From contig CAMDDG010000016.1 of the NCBI GenBank assembly GCA_945890895.1, forward strand, positions 1 to 50,988: 50,988 nucleotides of DNA, read 5' to 3'. Of this stretch, positions 17,360 to 25,908 are shown in pieces. Position 1 is the first letter of the stretch. Every line of letters begins with the position of its first letter. Source of the stretch: Chitinophaga pinensis (GTDB lineage: Bacteria > Bacteroidota > Bacteroidia > NS11-12g > UBA955). The translations under genes were made by a program, and so were the position numbers. The notes beneath the pieces were generated by a model. The model saw only the letters and a program-made list of their open reading frames with translations. It was not told the origin of the DNA and did no database searches.

Positions 17360-19852
17360 TCAATTTACACCGAGAATTTTTAATAATTGAATTTTCTGTT
17401 CTTTCGAATAATTTGAATTATATAAAGCGGTTTGAAGAACTCGATTTTGTTCCCATTGGTTCGAGAAACTACGGATAGCTTCCAGCGCAGGAGAACTGAG
17501 TCGACTGTTGAAATTAAAGTACGCATCGAACAAAGCTAATGCTGCACTTTGATTTAAAATGTTTAGCCGTTGTATGGCTTGTATTGCTAAAATTCGGGTT
17601 CTAAATTCGTACATCGGACTAGCCATTTCAGCCAGAGTACTCATCGAATTTTCAGCGGATTTTAATGTTTCTTCGGATTGAGCTAAAAATCCAAGTTTCG
17701 AACCCATAACTACGAGTTCATGATATCTAATGGCTAAATTATTAGTATAACCATCTATCCCATTCAATTTTTGTATCATCAACGGGAAGCGACTTTCGTA
17801 CAATGGATGCTTCATCATGCGTTGCAAAGCAGCTTCAATAACAAAGTAGCTCGAATCCGTTAATAACTCTTCCATGAGAAATTGAGTGGAAGATACCAAA
17901 GGAATTTTTTGAGCAAACACCATTCGAACTTGATGTTGTTTGTCGCGAGCAATAGACATGGCAGTTGGTGCGTCGATTTGTGGATCCTCTAATAATTGTG
18001 AGGCAATTTCAGCACGAATAGCGTGAAAGGATTCTTTTTTCCAAGCCTCCATTAACGCTGATTTTTTTTCTGAAATAGGAGCGGATCTTAGCGCAATGAG
18101 TGCATCATAACGATCCAACATAAATTCAGCATATTTTAGTTGATTTAGCCATTGTGAGTTGGATTTAACAAATTCTGCTTCCTTCAAGACAAAACTTCCC
18201 TCGTCGAATAAACAAAATGCAACTTCCTTACCAGCAGGAAGATTGGTGAACTGAACTTGAGTTTGAGGACCTGAAACGCGTGCTATTTTGGTAACTTTGG
18301 TACCGTCCGTAAAGTAAATGGCAAAGTCAATGGGCACATCAAAATAGTTAACAACTGCATCTACTGTATGATTTTGATTTACTTGAAAGGTGAGAGATTG
18401 GGTTGAATTTTGTTGAGTTGTCACCAAAAACTTGGGTTCTCCACCCCGATGAATCCATTGATCAAAAAATGCATCTACATTAATTCCTGTAGCATCAATA
18501 AATGCTTTTTGCAAGTCCCAAGTTTCCACGGTTTGAAACTGATATTTCTCTAAGTAATATTTTATGGCTCTTCTGAAATTATCTCGCCCAACTTGGTGTT
18601 GCAGCATGTATAAAACAGATGCGCCTTTGGGATAATGCCGAGATGAACCGGATGCGCTATGACGCACAGGTAATGAATTTTGCTTTCCTGCAGCAATAGC
18701 TCCATTCATGTTGTTCCTGAAGTACCAATGCATATAATCACTTCCGAAAAGGTGCTGTTCAGTTAATCCGGGATAAAAAGTTGCGAAACTTTCTTGTAGC
18801 CATTGTTCAGCATCATGTCGACCTGTAATTAAATCACCAAACCATTGGTGTGTTGCTTCATGTGCGTTAACACTAACATAGTTTTTGTCTAAATAAGCAC
18901 GCTCATCTACCCAGAAAAAATCACCAAAAACGGTTGCCGAAGTATTCTCCATGGCGCCATACAGGAAGTCTTGAACCATTACTTGCGAGTACGTTCCCCA
19001 AGCGTAAGGTAATCCAATTTCATCAGCCAGAAAATCCAAAATTTCTTCGCTGTAACGCGATGTGGGATTTACTCTATCAGTGTGGTCCGGATAATACCAG
19101 AATTGATGCGGAACCCCTTTTTTTGATACGGACTTTTTTATTTCATATCGATCGATGGCAAGCATCAACAAATATCCGGCATGGGGTTTTTCCATTTTGT
19201 AGTGCCAGGTGATCGATTTATCACTGTTGGTTTTTTGAGATATTAAAGTTCCATTGGATAGAATTTTATAACCAGGTAAGGTATCGAAGTAAGTTACAAC
19301 CGTTTCCGTTGTGAATTTATCGCTGCGAACATCAATCATAGGAATCCATTGTCGATTGTCGATGCCTTGGCCTTGTGTCCAAACTTGTCTACGGGTTTGA
19401 TGAATGGGGTTTTTAGCAATGGGTTGATCATAACCAATGAAATACAAACCTTTTTTGGGGAAGGCCGTATATTGGATTTCTATTTTATGATTTTTGAGGT
19501 AGTCGTTTACGAGTTTTGTTTGAGCAATTAAACCCAATTTGCTGGTTCGGAATTCAATTTTCTTACCATCGAGTAGAACTTGTTCGATTTGGATACCCGG
19601 TGCATCGAAGAAAATGGTGTCTATGGTTGTTTGAAGTGATTTAAAGGAATGAGTTACTTTGCCTGAGACTTGTTTTTTGTAGGGAAGTATTTTTACTTCA
19701 ATTTTCATGTGTTCAACATCAATATTTCGTGGACGTTCAGAAGCTCCATGATCAACATGATAGCAAACCACATCGGGAAATTGTGCGGTAGAAGTATTAA
19801 CAATCAAATAGATAAAAAGTGTAATGAATAGGTTTTTGTAGGATATCAGCAT
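17360..19852 (-). CDS. secreted M1-family metallo-aminopeptidase
   Basis: An 830-residue protein starting at the ATG at 19852, which opens with signal peptide MLISYKNLFITLFIYLIVNT ending STAQ. The frame is open to 20089, but that extra 79 residues is tRNA-Asp read on the wrong strand and is rejected. The M1 signatures are GAMEN (299-303, substrate N-terminus binding) and HEATH-x18-E (His331, His335, Glu354, zinc), followed by ESFATFYPG. The C-terminal half is helical and HEAT-like, as in the APN/ERAP group. It removes N-terminal residues from peptides in the periplasm or at the surface. No T9SS C-terminal domain is visible. It is monocistronic, 112 nt upstream of the PorE-like gene on the same strand. 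Confidence 0.92.
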   Translation of the reverse strand: MLISYKNLFITLFIYLIVNTSTAQFPDVVCYHVDHGASERPRNIDVEHMKIEVKILPYKKQVSGKVTHSFKSLQTTIDTIFFDAPGIQIEQVLLDGKKIEFRTSKLGLIAQTKLVNDYLKNHKIEIQYTAFPKKGLYFIGYDQPIAKNPIHQTRRQVWTQGQGIDNRQWIPMIDVRSDKFTTETVVTYFDTLPGYKILSNGTLISQKTNSDKSITWHYKMEKPHAGYLLMLAIDRYEIKKSVSKKGVPHQFWYYPDHTDRVNPTSRYSEEILDFLADEIGLPYAWGTYSQVMVQDFLYGAMENTSATVFGDFFWVDERAYLDKNYVSVNAHEATHQWFGDLITGRHDAEQWLQESFATFYPGLTEQHLFGSDYMHWYFRNNMNGAIAAGKQNSLPVRHSASGSSRHYPKGASVLYMLQHQVGRDNFRRAIKYYLEKYQFQTVETWDLQKAFIDATGINVDAFFDQWIHRGGEPKFLVTTQQNSTQSLTFQVNQNHTVDAVVNYFDVPIDFAIYFTDGTKVTKIARVSGPQTQVQFTNLPAGKEVAFCLFDEGSFVLKEAEFVKSNSQWLNQLKYAEFMLDRYDALIALRSAPISEKKSALMEAWKKESFHAIRAEIASQLLEDPQIDAPTAMSIARDKQHQVRMVFAQKIPLVSSTQFLMEELLTDSSYFVIEAALQRMMKHPLYESRFPLMIQKLNGIDGYTNNLAIRYHELVVMGSKLGFLAQSEETLKSAENSMSTLAEMASPMYEFRTRILAIQAIQRLNILNQSAALALFDAYFNFNSRLSSPALEAIRSFSNQWEQNRVLQTALYNSNYSKEQKIQLLKILGVN

Positions 19853-19923
19853 ATTTATATGGTTTAATTGGCAGGGATACGAAAATAGGCATTCAAAAAG
19901 AATTGAAAAATTTTTCAAAAAAA

Positions 19924-19955
19924 TTTGCATTGAATAAAAAATCATTCTACTTTTG
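19924..19955 (+). promoter_or_regulatory. Bacteroidota housekeeping promoter of tRNA-Asp
   Basis: TTTG at 19924-19927, then 20 nt, then TACTTTTG at 19948-19955. This matches TTTG-N19..22-TAnnTTTG exactly, giving a start near 19961 and a 5' leader of about 27 nt on the tRNA precursor. It is the best promoter in the window. Confidence 0.8.
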
Positions 19956-19987
19956 CAGTCCCGTTCAATAAATAATTGTTCGGAAAC

Positions 19988-20064
19988 GGTTCGGTAGTTC
20001 AGCTGGTTAGAATACATGCCTGTCACGCATGGGGTCGCGGGTTCGAGTCCCGTCCGGACCGCCA
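19988..20064 (+). tRNA. tRNA-Asp (GTC), CCA encoded
   Basis: A 77-nt cloverleaf: acceptor GGTTCGG pairs with CCGGACC (one G-U), anticodon loop CTGTCAC with GTC at 20022-20024, T-loop GTTCGAGTC, discriminator G and genomically encoded CCA at 20062-20064. The sequence follows bacterial tRNA-Asp closely. Confidence 0.97.
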
Positions 20065-20066
20065 GA

Positions 20067-20097
20067 AAAAAAGGTTGCTCAAAAGGCAACCTTTTTT
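20067..20097 (+). terminator. intrinsic terminator of tRNA-Asp
   Basis: Stem AAAAAAGGTTGC / GCAACCTTTTTT with a 7-nt loop, beginning 2 nt after the CCA end and running into T residues. The tRNA is therefore a single-gene transcript. Confidence 0.88.
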
Positions 20098-20277
20098 GTT
20101 TTTTAATGCCTCCCCAGAAAAATTACTTGTTCCAATTTACTTGATACACTTGATCCCTAGAAAATGGTAGTGCAAAATTCAATATGGCTAAGTTAATTGC
20201 CTAGCCCCCTACTTTTGAATTTGATCCATTGTAAACTTTGATCCAAGAAATTACATACATTCACAACCTTGTGGAAC

Positions 20278-20310
20278 TTGATTAATGAATAGCAATACTT
20301 ACTAACTTTG
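20278..20310 (+). promoter_or_regulatory. promoter with -33 and -7 boxes abutting the next gene start (leaderless candidate)
   Basis: TTG at 20278-20280, 22 nt, then TAACTTTG at 20303-20310. The box ends 4 nt before the ATG at 20315, so the mRNA would begin at about the start codon. Confidence 0.55.
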
Positions 20311-20314
20311 TGGT

Positions 20315-21667
20315 ATGTCGTCCCCCAAAAATACGTTTAGAAATCTTCGCTGGGCTTTGTTAATTCACCGTGGAAAGGGGATGCATGAACTGTTTTTTAA
20401 AGATAACAGACATCTTCAATATGTATTTCAAGAGCGAGGAATTTTTTGGCTCAGCCCGCTGAATCGTCCACATCATGGCTATTTTATCAACGAACGGAAT
20501 GCGTTTATTTCCTATTTGTTGGCGTACTATCCCCATTTTAAGAATTTATCTCAAAAAGAACAAAATACCGTTGTAAGCAAGTTGCTCAAACGATTTGAAA
20601 ACGAAGATTACGTCGAAATCATTTGGCGAGAATTGAATATTCAAGGTGATGACGGAGGTTATGTAGTGTTGTTTGATGGACAACAGGCAACGGTTAAATA
20701 CATTGGGTTGGGAAATTGGGAAGAATCTGAGTTAGCTAACTTCGTTGACTCGGATCGATTTGATACACCTGAAAAGTGGTTAATTGTTGATAATGACTGG
20801 TACAAATCCAGAGGAATTATTAACAGAGCATTGCCTTTTGAGCCCGAGCAACCTGAAATCCAAAAGTACTACCTGGAACCCGCTGACTCGAATTCTTCGG
20901 ATGGTATTGTACCGCATTGGGTAGAGAAAAGTGAATTATCTGATTCGCCAAATTCGGACAATCAAAAGGAACAGAATGGTCTGAATGTTCCAAATCTGCT
21001 GGTCTTTTCGCAAATTGAATCCACTGGAGCAGAGCATGAATTGGTGCCTACTTTTGAAAAATTACAAGGATTGATGAACGGACTAGGGGAAGAAATTCCG
21101 CAAGAACTTCAGATCTTTTTACTTCAAATTCAGGAATATGGTTTAACCAAAGGGTTATTTCAATTCTTAGATATTTTGGGATCCAAGTTGCCTTCTCTGG
21201 CTAATGGAAATTCAGGTATGATTTCCTTAATGGCAGGTAAAGGTCAATCTTGGACAGAACGGATGGCGCCTAACATCTTGATCGATATTAATTACAACAT
21301 TCGTTTTTCGGATGAATCAGGTGAGTTAAAACTAGAACCATTGCATAAGGCTTTATATATTTTATTTCTAAGAAATTTGAATGGAATCAGTTTGTCCGAT
21401 TTATATCTTTACAAGAATGATATTCTAGAATATTACCGAATGATATCGAATTCCGAGAATTTAGACCGCATGAATGAATCCATAAACCAATTGGTAGATG
21501 TGAGAGAGAACAGCATTCACGAAAAGATTTCAAAAATCAATCGGACGATTAAGAATGTTTTCAAGGAAGCCAATACCGGAGTGGACCCAACTCCCTATTT
21601 AATTGCTGGTCCGAGAGGAAATGCCAAGCGGGTATTAATATCAGCAGCCAAGGTGATGTGGGTTTAG
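20315..21667 (+). CDS. unrecognised 450-residue cytoplasmic protein
   Basis: No signal peptide or membrane span. I do not recognise an enzyme family. The N-terminal third (about 1-170) is rich in aromatic residues (RGIFWLSPLNRPHHGY, WEESELANF). A low-complexity acidic linker spans about 190-235. The C-terminal 120 residues (EPLHKALYILFLRNLNGI, then a charged helical stretch and YLIAGPRGNAKRV) resemble a C-terminal region I remember from uncharacterised Bacteroidales proteins, with an (A)LYxLFLRxxxGI core; this is from memory only. It sits between tRNA-Asp and two lipoproteins, preceded by its own promoter. No functional link is evident. Confidence 0.7.
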   Translation: MSSPKNTFRNLRWALLIHRGKGMHELFFKDNRHLQYVFQERGIFWLSPLNRPHHGYFINERNAFISYLLAYYPHFKNLSQKEQNTVVSKLLKRFENEDYVEIIWRELNIQGDDGGYVVLFDGQQATVKYIGLGNWEESELANFVDSDRFDTPEKWLIVDNDWYKSRGIINRALPFEPEQPEIQKYYLEPADSNSSDGIVPHWVEKSELSDSPNSDNQKEQNGLNVPNLLVFSQIESTGAEHELVPTFEKLQGLMNGLGEEIPQELQIFLLQIQEYGLTKGLFQFLDILGSKLPSLANGNSGMISLMAGKGQSWTERMAPNILIDINYNIRFSDESGELKLEPLHKALYILFLRNLNGISLSDLYLYKNDILEYYRMISNSENLDRMNESINQLVDVRENSIHEKISKINRTIKNVFKEANTGVDPTPYLIAGPRGNAKRVLISAAKVMWV

Positions 21668-21746
21668 TATGGGAAGTGTTTTTTTAATTGAGTAAATATG
21701 AATAACATTCATATTCTAGGTTCATTCAAAGTAAAAAAAAACAACT

Positions 21747-21754
21747 TATATTCG
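21747..21754 (+). promoter_or_regulatory. weak -7-like box before the first lipoprotein
   Basis: TATATTCG, one mismatch from TAnnTTTG, 9 nt before the ATG at 21764. If real, it shows that the upstream in-frame ATG at 21698 is not used. Confidence 0.25.
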
Positions 21755-21763
21755 CTGTTTATC

Positions 21764-22213
21764 ATGAAAATGGGCATAAAGAATCTCACATTGTTAGCAA
21801 CAGGATTGGTTGTATTTTCAATTCAATCGTGTGAAAAAGAACCTATAAATTCTGCACCATCCTATAAAGCAGTTGCAGATTGGCAGTTGAATAGTACCGT
21901 AGAAACCATTCACGAAGCGAGTACCGGAACTTTTATAGAAACCAACACCGAAACTTTCGTGCCCGGTGAATTATCAATGAACATCAAAGACGACGGAACC
22001 ATAGATTTGTATGAAGGTACTGCCATAACTGAAACCTATCCCTATACCGTTGATTATTCCAAGAAAACGTTAGTTATTCACGGAATGGATTGGGGCAATG
22101 ATACCTTTTATATGGTTAAATTGGATGCGAGCAATCTTCAGCTTAAGAACGAATACGTTGATACAGACTTTGACGAAAAAGTTACTACCCTCTTGAATAT
22201 GACCAAGAAATAA
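21764..22213 (+). CDS. lipocalin-like lipoprotein, copy A
   Basis: A 149-residue protein. The ATG at 21764 is preferred over the in-frame one at 21698 because it places MKMGIKNLTLLATGLVVFS at the N-terminus, a lipoprotein signal with lipobox SIQSC directly followed by EKEP. The rest is beta-rich with W-x-L-NST near residue 40, a SMNIKDDGTIDLYEG strand pair, and a NDTFYMVKLD...LQL end. This is the layout of the small lipocalin-like domains common in Bacteroidota lipoproteins. It is a paralogue of the gene 27 nt downstream: both have SCEKxPI after the lipobox and NDTFxxVKxDxxxLQ near the C-terminus. Ligand unknown. Confidence 0.75.
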   Translation: MKMGIKNLTLLATGLVVFSIQSCEKEPINSAPSYKAVADWQLNSTVETIHEASTGTFIETNTETFVPGELSMNIKDDGTIDLYEGTAITETYPYTVDYSKKTLVIHGMDWGNDTFYMVKLDASNLQLKNEYVDTDFDEKVTTLLNMTKK

Positions 22214-22240
22214 ATTTCTCTCTGCTTTCTTTTTATCTTT

Positions 22241-22717
22241 ATGAATATCTTTCGACTTAATTTACTTTTAGTACTTTCCTTAATTGCTTTTACTTCTTGT
22301 GAAAAGGATCCTATACCCAATCCTCCAACCGACAATACCAACAACAATCACCAATGCGATACAACGTTTGAAGTTTTTGGTTTTTGGGGATTGAAAACGG
22401 TAAATACCGTTATTTATGATTTAGTTCAAGATGTACCCGTTGATACGTTGAATTTTAATTATTCAAATAATTACGTATTGATGGAATTAGGCAAGGATTT
22501 TAAGGGATATCAATATCAGAATCGAGTTGCAGTTGATTCGTTTAATTACGCATTTGATACGTCTAAACTCATTGTTTTTAGACAACCCTTTAAACCTGCG
22601 AATGATACGTTTCAAGTTGTGAAGTTTGACAAAACGCACCTCCAGATGATACAAACCAATCGCGATTTAGTCAATATGATTCGAACTCGATCTGTGGTGA
22701 GTTTTGAACGTCAATAA
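22241..22717 (+). CDS. lipocalin-like lipoprotein, copy B
   Basis: A 158-residue protein starting MNIFRLNLLLVLSLIAFTSCEKDPIPNPP: signal, lipobox FTSC, then a Pro/Asn-rich spacer (PTDNTNNNHQ). The folded part has FWGLKT, a Y-rich strand region and the NDTFQVVKFD...LQM motif shared with copy A. Overall identity to copy A is low by eye apart from these anchors, so the duplication is old. It is likely exported and lipidated, with the final leaflet unknown. It is the second gene of a two-gene unit and stops 10 nt before the convergent photolyase-related gene, with only a weak 5-bp hairpin between. Confidence 0.72.
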   Translation: MNIFRLNLLLVLSLIAFTSCEKDPIPNPPTDNTNNNHQCDTTFEVFGFWGLKTVNTVIYDLVQDVPVDTLNFNYSNNYVLMELGKDFKGYQYQNRVAVDSFNYAFDTSKLIVFRQPFKPANDTFQVVKFDKTHLQMIQTNRDLVNMIRTRSVVSFERQ

Positions 22718-22727
22718 AACAGCGTTT

Positions 22728-24326
22728 TTATGCAAAATGGGCCTCTGCTATAGAGCTTAATCGTGCTCTTTTTTCTGTATTCATCTTATCGTAGGTGATA
22801 ACCATCATTCCCAAGCGAGGATTTGATTGGAAATACTGACGGTTTTTATCAATGAATCTCCAAAAAAGTGCGTCCCAAAGTTCCTGCCAATTCGTATCGA
22901 AATCATCAAATAGGGTACTTGATGATACGTTGGAATTCATGGAAATTTCTTGGATCAACTTTTTAGGTCCCGGTTTAAGCTTGGGGTAATCCGACATTTT
23001 GAGTAAGTAATTGCTGCCACTGAAATAGGGTTTGGTGGTAATTAATCCGCCATCACAAAACTGCGACATTCCATACACATTTGGAACCATTACCCAATCG
23101 TAGGAATCGATAAAAAGTTCCATAAACCATTGATATACCTGATGAGGATGATACTCGCTGAGCAGCATGAAATTCCCCAAAACCATGAGTCGTTCTATGT
23201 GATGCGCATAACCCGTTTTGAGAATTTTTTTAATAATCCGATCAATGGGATCAATTCCGGTAGTTCCATCATAAAAAGAAGCAGGAAGGTTTTTATGATG
23301 ATTGAAGAAGTTGGAGTTTCTTTGCTTACTTCCTTCCCTTAAGTAAATAATTCGCATGAACTCTCTCCATCCAAGGATTTGTCGGATGAAACCTTCAACA
23401 GAGTTAATCGGGATATTTCTTTCTTGAGCCGATTGAACTGTGGCTTGAATAATATCACTCGGATTTAATAGGCCAATATTGAGAACGGGAGTAAGAACTG
23501 AGTGATAAACGAAATCATCGTCTAATCGGTGAGTAAATGCATCTTCCAATTCACCAAAGCGTTCAAGTCGCTGGTTCAAAAATGCCATTAAGTGCTCGTT
23601 TGCTTCCTCAAACGTGGTGGGATAAAAGTGTTGTTTTCCAAAGACATCCAAGGTTCCTGGATGTTCTGGGAAGTTAGTTTCTACATAGTTGACTGCTTCT
23701 TTCACCCATTCATTGGGTTGAGGGAAATTTGTTTTTTGTGGGATGTGATCTTTGGGATAAGCTTTACGATTTTCAGAATCGAATGTGAGTTTCCCTCCAG
23801 CGGGTTTTCCGTCGGCATCCAGTAGAATTCCGAATTTTTGTCGCTGAAAACTATAGAAGTCGGTTTGGTGGTATCTTTTTTTAGCATTGAAGAAGAGGTT
23901 GCCTTCTTCGGGAGTAATCATAAAATTGGGATTGGCATGTTCAATCCATTGGATGTTTTTATTTTGGGATTTGAATGAATTAATGTGTTTTAAAATCCAA
24001 TTATCAGAAGGTTCATAGTAGTGAATGGAATCGCTGTTTTTAGCAGTATAATTTAATAATTCAGAGATATTTTGCCTTGGATCATTCAGCTCTATATATT
24101 CGACATTAAATCCCTTTTCCTCTAAATAATTTGCATAACATTTTAAAGTACTTCTATGCAAAACCAGTTTGATTTTATGAAATTTAAATTGAGAGAAAAA
24201 GAGTTCATTTTCAACCAGAATTATACGACTGACTATAGGAAGATGATTTTCAGCAGAATGAACATCCCCCGAAAAAGGAAGCCATTTAAATAATTGATTG
24301 GGGAAGATGATGGCAGTAGATTTCAA
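22728..24326 (-). CDS. cryptochrome/photolyase-related protein lacking the Fe-S cysteines
   Basis: A 532-residue member of the photolyase-related group (PhrB/DPRP-like). Family blocks are IIFPNQLF at the N-terminus, GFIRQILGWREFMR near 310, TGYAHHIERLMVLGNFMLL near 365, and YGMSQFCDGGLITTKPYFSGSNYLLKMSDY near 425-455, covering the FAD and antenna-chromophore fold. Bacterial Fe-S members (for example Agrobacterium PhrB, a 6-4 photolyase) use four cysteines, some in the segment just after MSDY. Here that segment is replaced by a Lys/Pro/Ser-rich stretch of about 40 residues, and the entire protein has only two Cys. It starts with TTG at 24326; an in-frame stop lies 18 nt further upstream, so no longer start exists. 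Expected role is light-driven DNA repair or light sensing, not demonstrated. Confidence 0.82.
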   Translation of the reverse strand: MKSTAIIFPNQLFKWLPFSGDVHSAENHLPIVSRIILVENELFFSQFKFHKIKLVLHRSTLKCYANYLEEKGFNVEYIELNDPRQNISELLNYTAKNSDSIHYYEPSDNWILKHINSFKSQNKNIQWIEHANPNFMITPEEGNLFFNAKKRYHQTDFYSFQRQKFGILLDADGKPAGGKLTFDSENRKAYPKDHIPQKTNFPQPNEWVKEAVNYVETNFPEHPGTLDVFGKQHFYPTTFEEANEHLMAFLNQRLERFGELEDAFTHRLDDDFVYHSVLTPVLNIGLLNPSDIIQATVQSAQERNIPINSVEGFIRQILGWREFMRIIYLREGSKQRNSNFFNHHKNLPASFYDGTTGIDPIDRIIKKILKTGYAHHIERLMVLGNFMLLSEYHPHQVYQWFMELFIDSYDWVMVPNVYGMSQFCDGGLITTKPYFSGSNYLLKMSDYPKLKPGPKKLIQEISMNSNVSSSTLFDDFDTNWQELWDALFWRFIDKNRQYFQSNPRLGMMVITYDKMNTEKRARLSSIAEAHFA

Positions 24327-24434
24327 AGTGCAATGAATTAATTATTAGACCGAAAAAATTTAAAACAATGGAGGGATAACAACTGAAATTTTGGATTGTT
24401 TTAAATGAATTCTGAGTAATCATTTTCGGATTCT

Positions 24435-24442
24435 TATATTTG
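24435..24442 (+). promoter_or_regulatory. -7 promoter box abutting the MBOAT gene start (leaderless candidate)
   Basis: TATATTTG ends 5 nt before the ATG at 24448. No good -33 TTG is visible at 19-23 nt. Confidence 0.45.
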
Positions 24443-24447
24443 TTGTT

Positions 24448-25875
24448 ATGTTGTTTAACTCGCCGGTATTTTTATACCTGTTTTTACCTCTGTTTTTAAT
24501 TGGATATTATCTCGTTCCAAAGTCGGGTAGAAATGCGTTAGTTACCTTTTTTAGCTTGATTTTTTTTGCTTGGGGATCGGTTTCATACACATGGTTGTTG
24601 TTATTTAGCACGGGAATTAATTACTTTTTTGGTTTGATTGCCGGCGGTGAAGGGAAACGTTTGTGGATGTGGCTGGGTATTGCCGTGAATTTGGCCTTGC
24701 TGTTTTACTTCAAGTACGCTTTATTTTTTATTGAGAATTTGAATTTTCTAGCACTTAAGATGGGTGTACAAACCGTTAAGGTGCCAGAAATAGTTTTGCC
24801 TATAGGTATTTCGTTTTACACGTTTCACGGTATGAGTTACCAAATTGATGTGTATCGGGGAAGTGTGGCACCGCAACGTAACTTTCTAAACCTGCTGTTG
24901 TACAAATCGTTCTTTCCGCAATTAATTGCCGGACCGATTGTTCGATACAACCAAATTTCAGAGGAACTTGAACATCGAGATTTAACTCAAAACAATTTAA
25001 TTGTCGGATTTAAGCGATTCTTAATCGGATTGTCGAAAAAAATCCTCATCGCTAACAGTTTTGCTTATGCTGCCGATGAAATGTGGGGCATTTATCTATC
25101 GGATATGTCTACAATTAACGCATGGATCGGAATTGGGGCATACACTTTTCAGATTTATATGGATTTTTCAGCTTATAGTGATATGGCCATTGGACTGGCT
25201 CGAATGATTGGATTTCACTTCCCTGAGAATTTTCATTTTCCGTATTTGGCAACGGGATTTAAAGAATTTTGGCAGCGCTGGCATATCTCTCTATCCACTT
25301 GGTTTCGCGACTATCTTTACATTCCTTTAGGAGGAAATAGAGGGGGGAAACTTCGTACATTATTTAATTTATGGTTGGTTTTTTTATGTACCGGTTTTTG
25401 GCATGGTGCGAGCTGGAATTTTGTATTTTGGGGAGTTTTACACGGATTGTACTTATCCGTAGAACGACTGTGGAAATGGGACATCTCATTCATCCCAAAG
25501 TGGTTGAAAATCGGCTTCACATTTTTCGCAGTGATGATGGCTTGGGTACCATTTAGGGCTGAGAATATGGAACAAACTTGGGGATTTTATCAGAAATTAT
25601 TTGGCGGCGGAAGTGTTCCCTCAGATAATTATCACCTATACATGCAGTCGAATGTTTTGAATAAGGAATTTTGGTTGATGAGTATTGTAGCCGTTTATTT
25701 TGCTTTTGGTTTTGGGGATGGTAAATGGGGCTGGAACACTCTGTGGAAACAAATGAAGCAACGGTTCAGAGGGTTGGAATGGTTGGAAGTTCTGGGATTT
25801 GTATTCCTATTTTGGATTTGCTCGATTTATATTATTTCTGGTTCATACAGTCCATTTATTTATTTTAGGTTTTAA
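24448..25875 (+). CDS. MBOAT-family O-acyltransferase, AlgI-like
   Basis: A 475-residue polytopic membrane protein of the MBOAT family. The signature region reads FKEFWQRWHISLSTWFRDYLYIPLGGNR (residues 271-298), followed by the catalytic His319 in FWHGASWNFVFWG. Many hydrophobic spans run from residue 6 to the end. The family plan is that of AlgI, which passes acetyl groups across the inner membrane for periplasmic O-acetylation of an exopolysaccharide. The next gene, 33 nt downstream, is an AlgJ/AlgX-like SGNH protein, the expected partner. No alginate or other polysaccharide synthesis genes are nearby, so the modified polymer is unknown. Confidence 0.93.
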   Translation: MLFNSPVFLYLFLPLFLIGYYLVPKSGRNALVTFFSLIFFAWGSVSYTWLLLFSTGINYFFGLIAGGEGKRLWMWLGIAVNLALLFYFKYALFFIENLNFLALKMGVQTVKVPEIVLPIGISFYTFHGMSYQIDVYRGSVAPQRNFLNLLLYKSFFPQLIAGPIVRYNQISEELEHRDLTQNNLIVGFKRFLIGLSKKILIANSFAYAADEMWGIYLSDMSTINAWIGIGAYTFQIYMDFSAYSDMAIGLARMIGFHFPENFHFPYLATGFKEFWQRWHISLSTWFRDYLYIPLGGNRGGKLRTLFNLWLVFLCTGFWHGASWNFVFWGVLHGLYLSVERLWKWDISFIPKWLKIGFTFFAVMMAWVPFRAENMEQTWGFYQKLFGGGSVPSDNYHLYMQSNVLNKEFWLMSIVAVYFAFGFGDGKWGWNTLWKQMKQRFRGLEWLEVLGFVFLFWICSIYIISGSYSPFIYFRF

Positions 25876-25908
25876 TATTGATTTGGAATTAGATGTAATG
25901 TATAGAAT

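Noticed and set aside
19853..20089. Upstream extension of the M1 aminopeptidase by 79 residues
   Set aside because: Its RTGLEPATPCVTGMYSN-type sequence is the antisense of tRNA-Asp, a well-known mis-annotation; the signal peptide begins at the ATG at 19852.
20197..20217. TACTTTTG box at 20210-20217 as a second promoter
   Set aside because: No TTG at proper spacing and no gene start nearby; such boxes are expected by chance about 25 times per strand in a window of this size.
22713..22732. Hairpin AAAAC-AGC-GTTTT between convergent genes
   Set aside because: Only 5 bp, mostly A-T, overlapping the stop codons; too weak to call a terminator.
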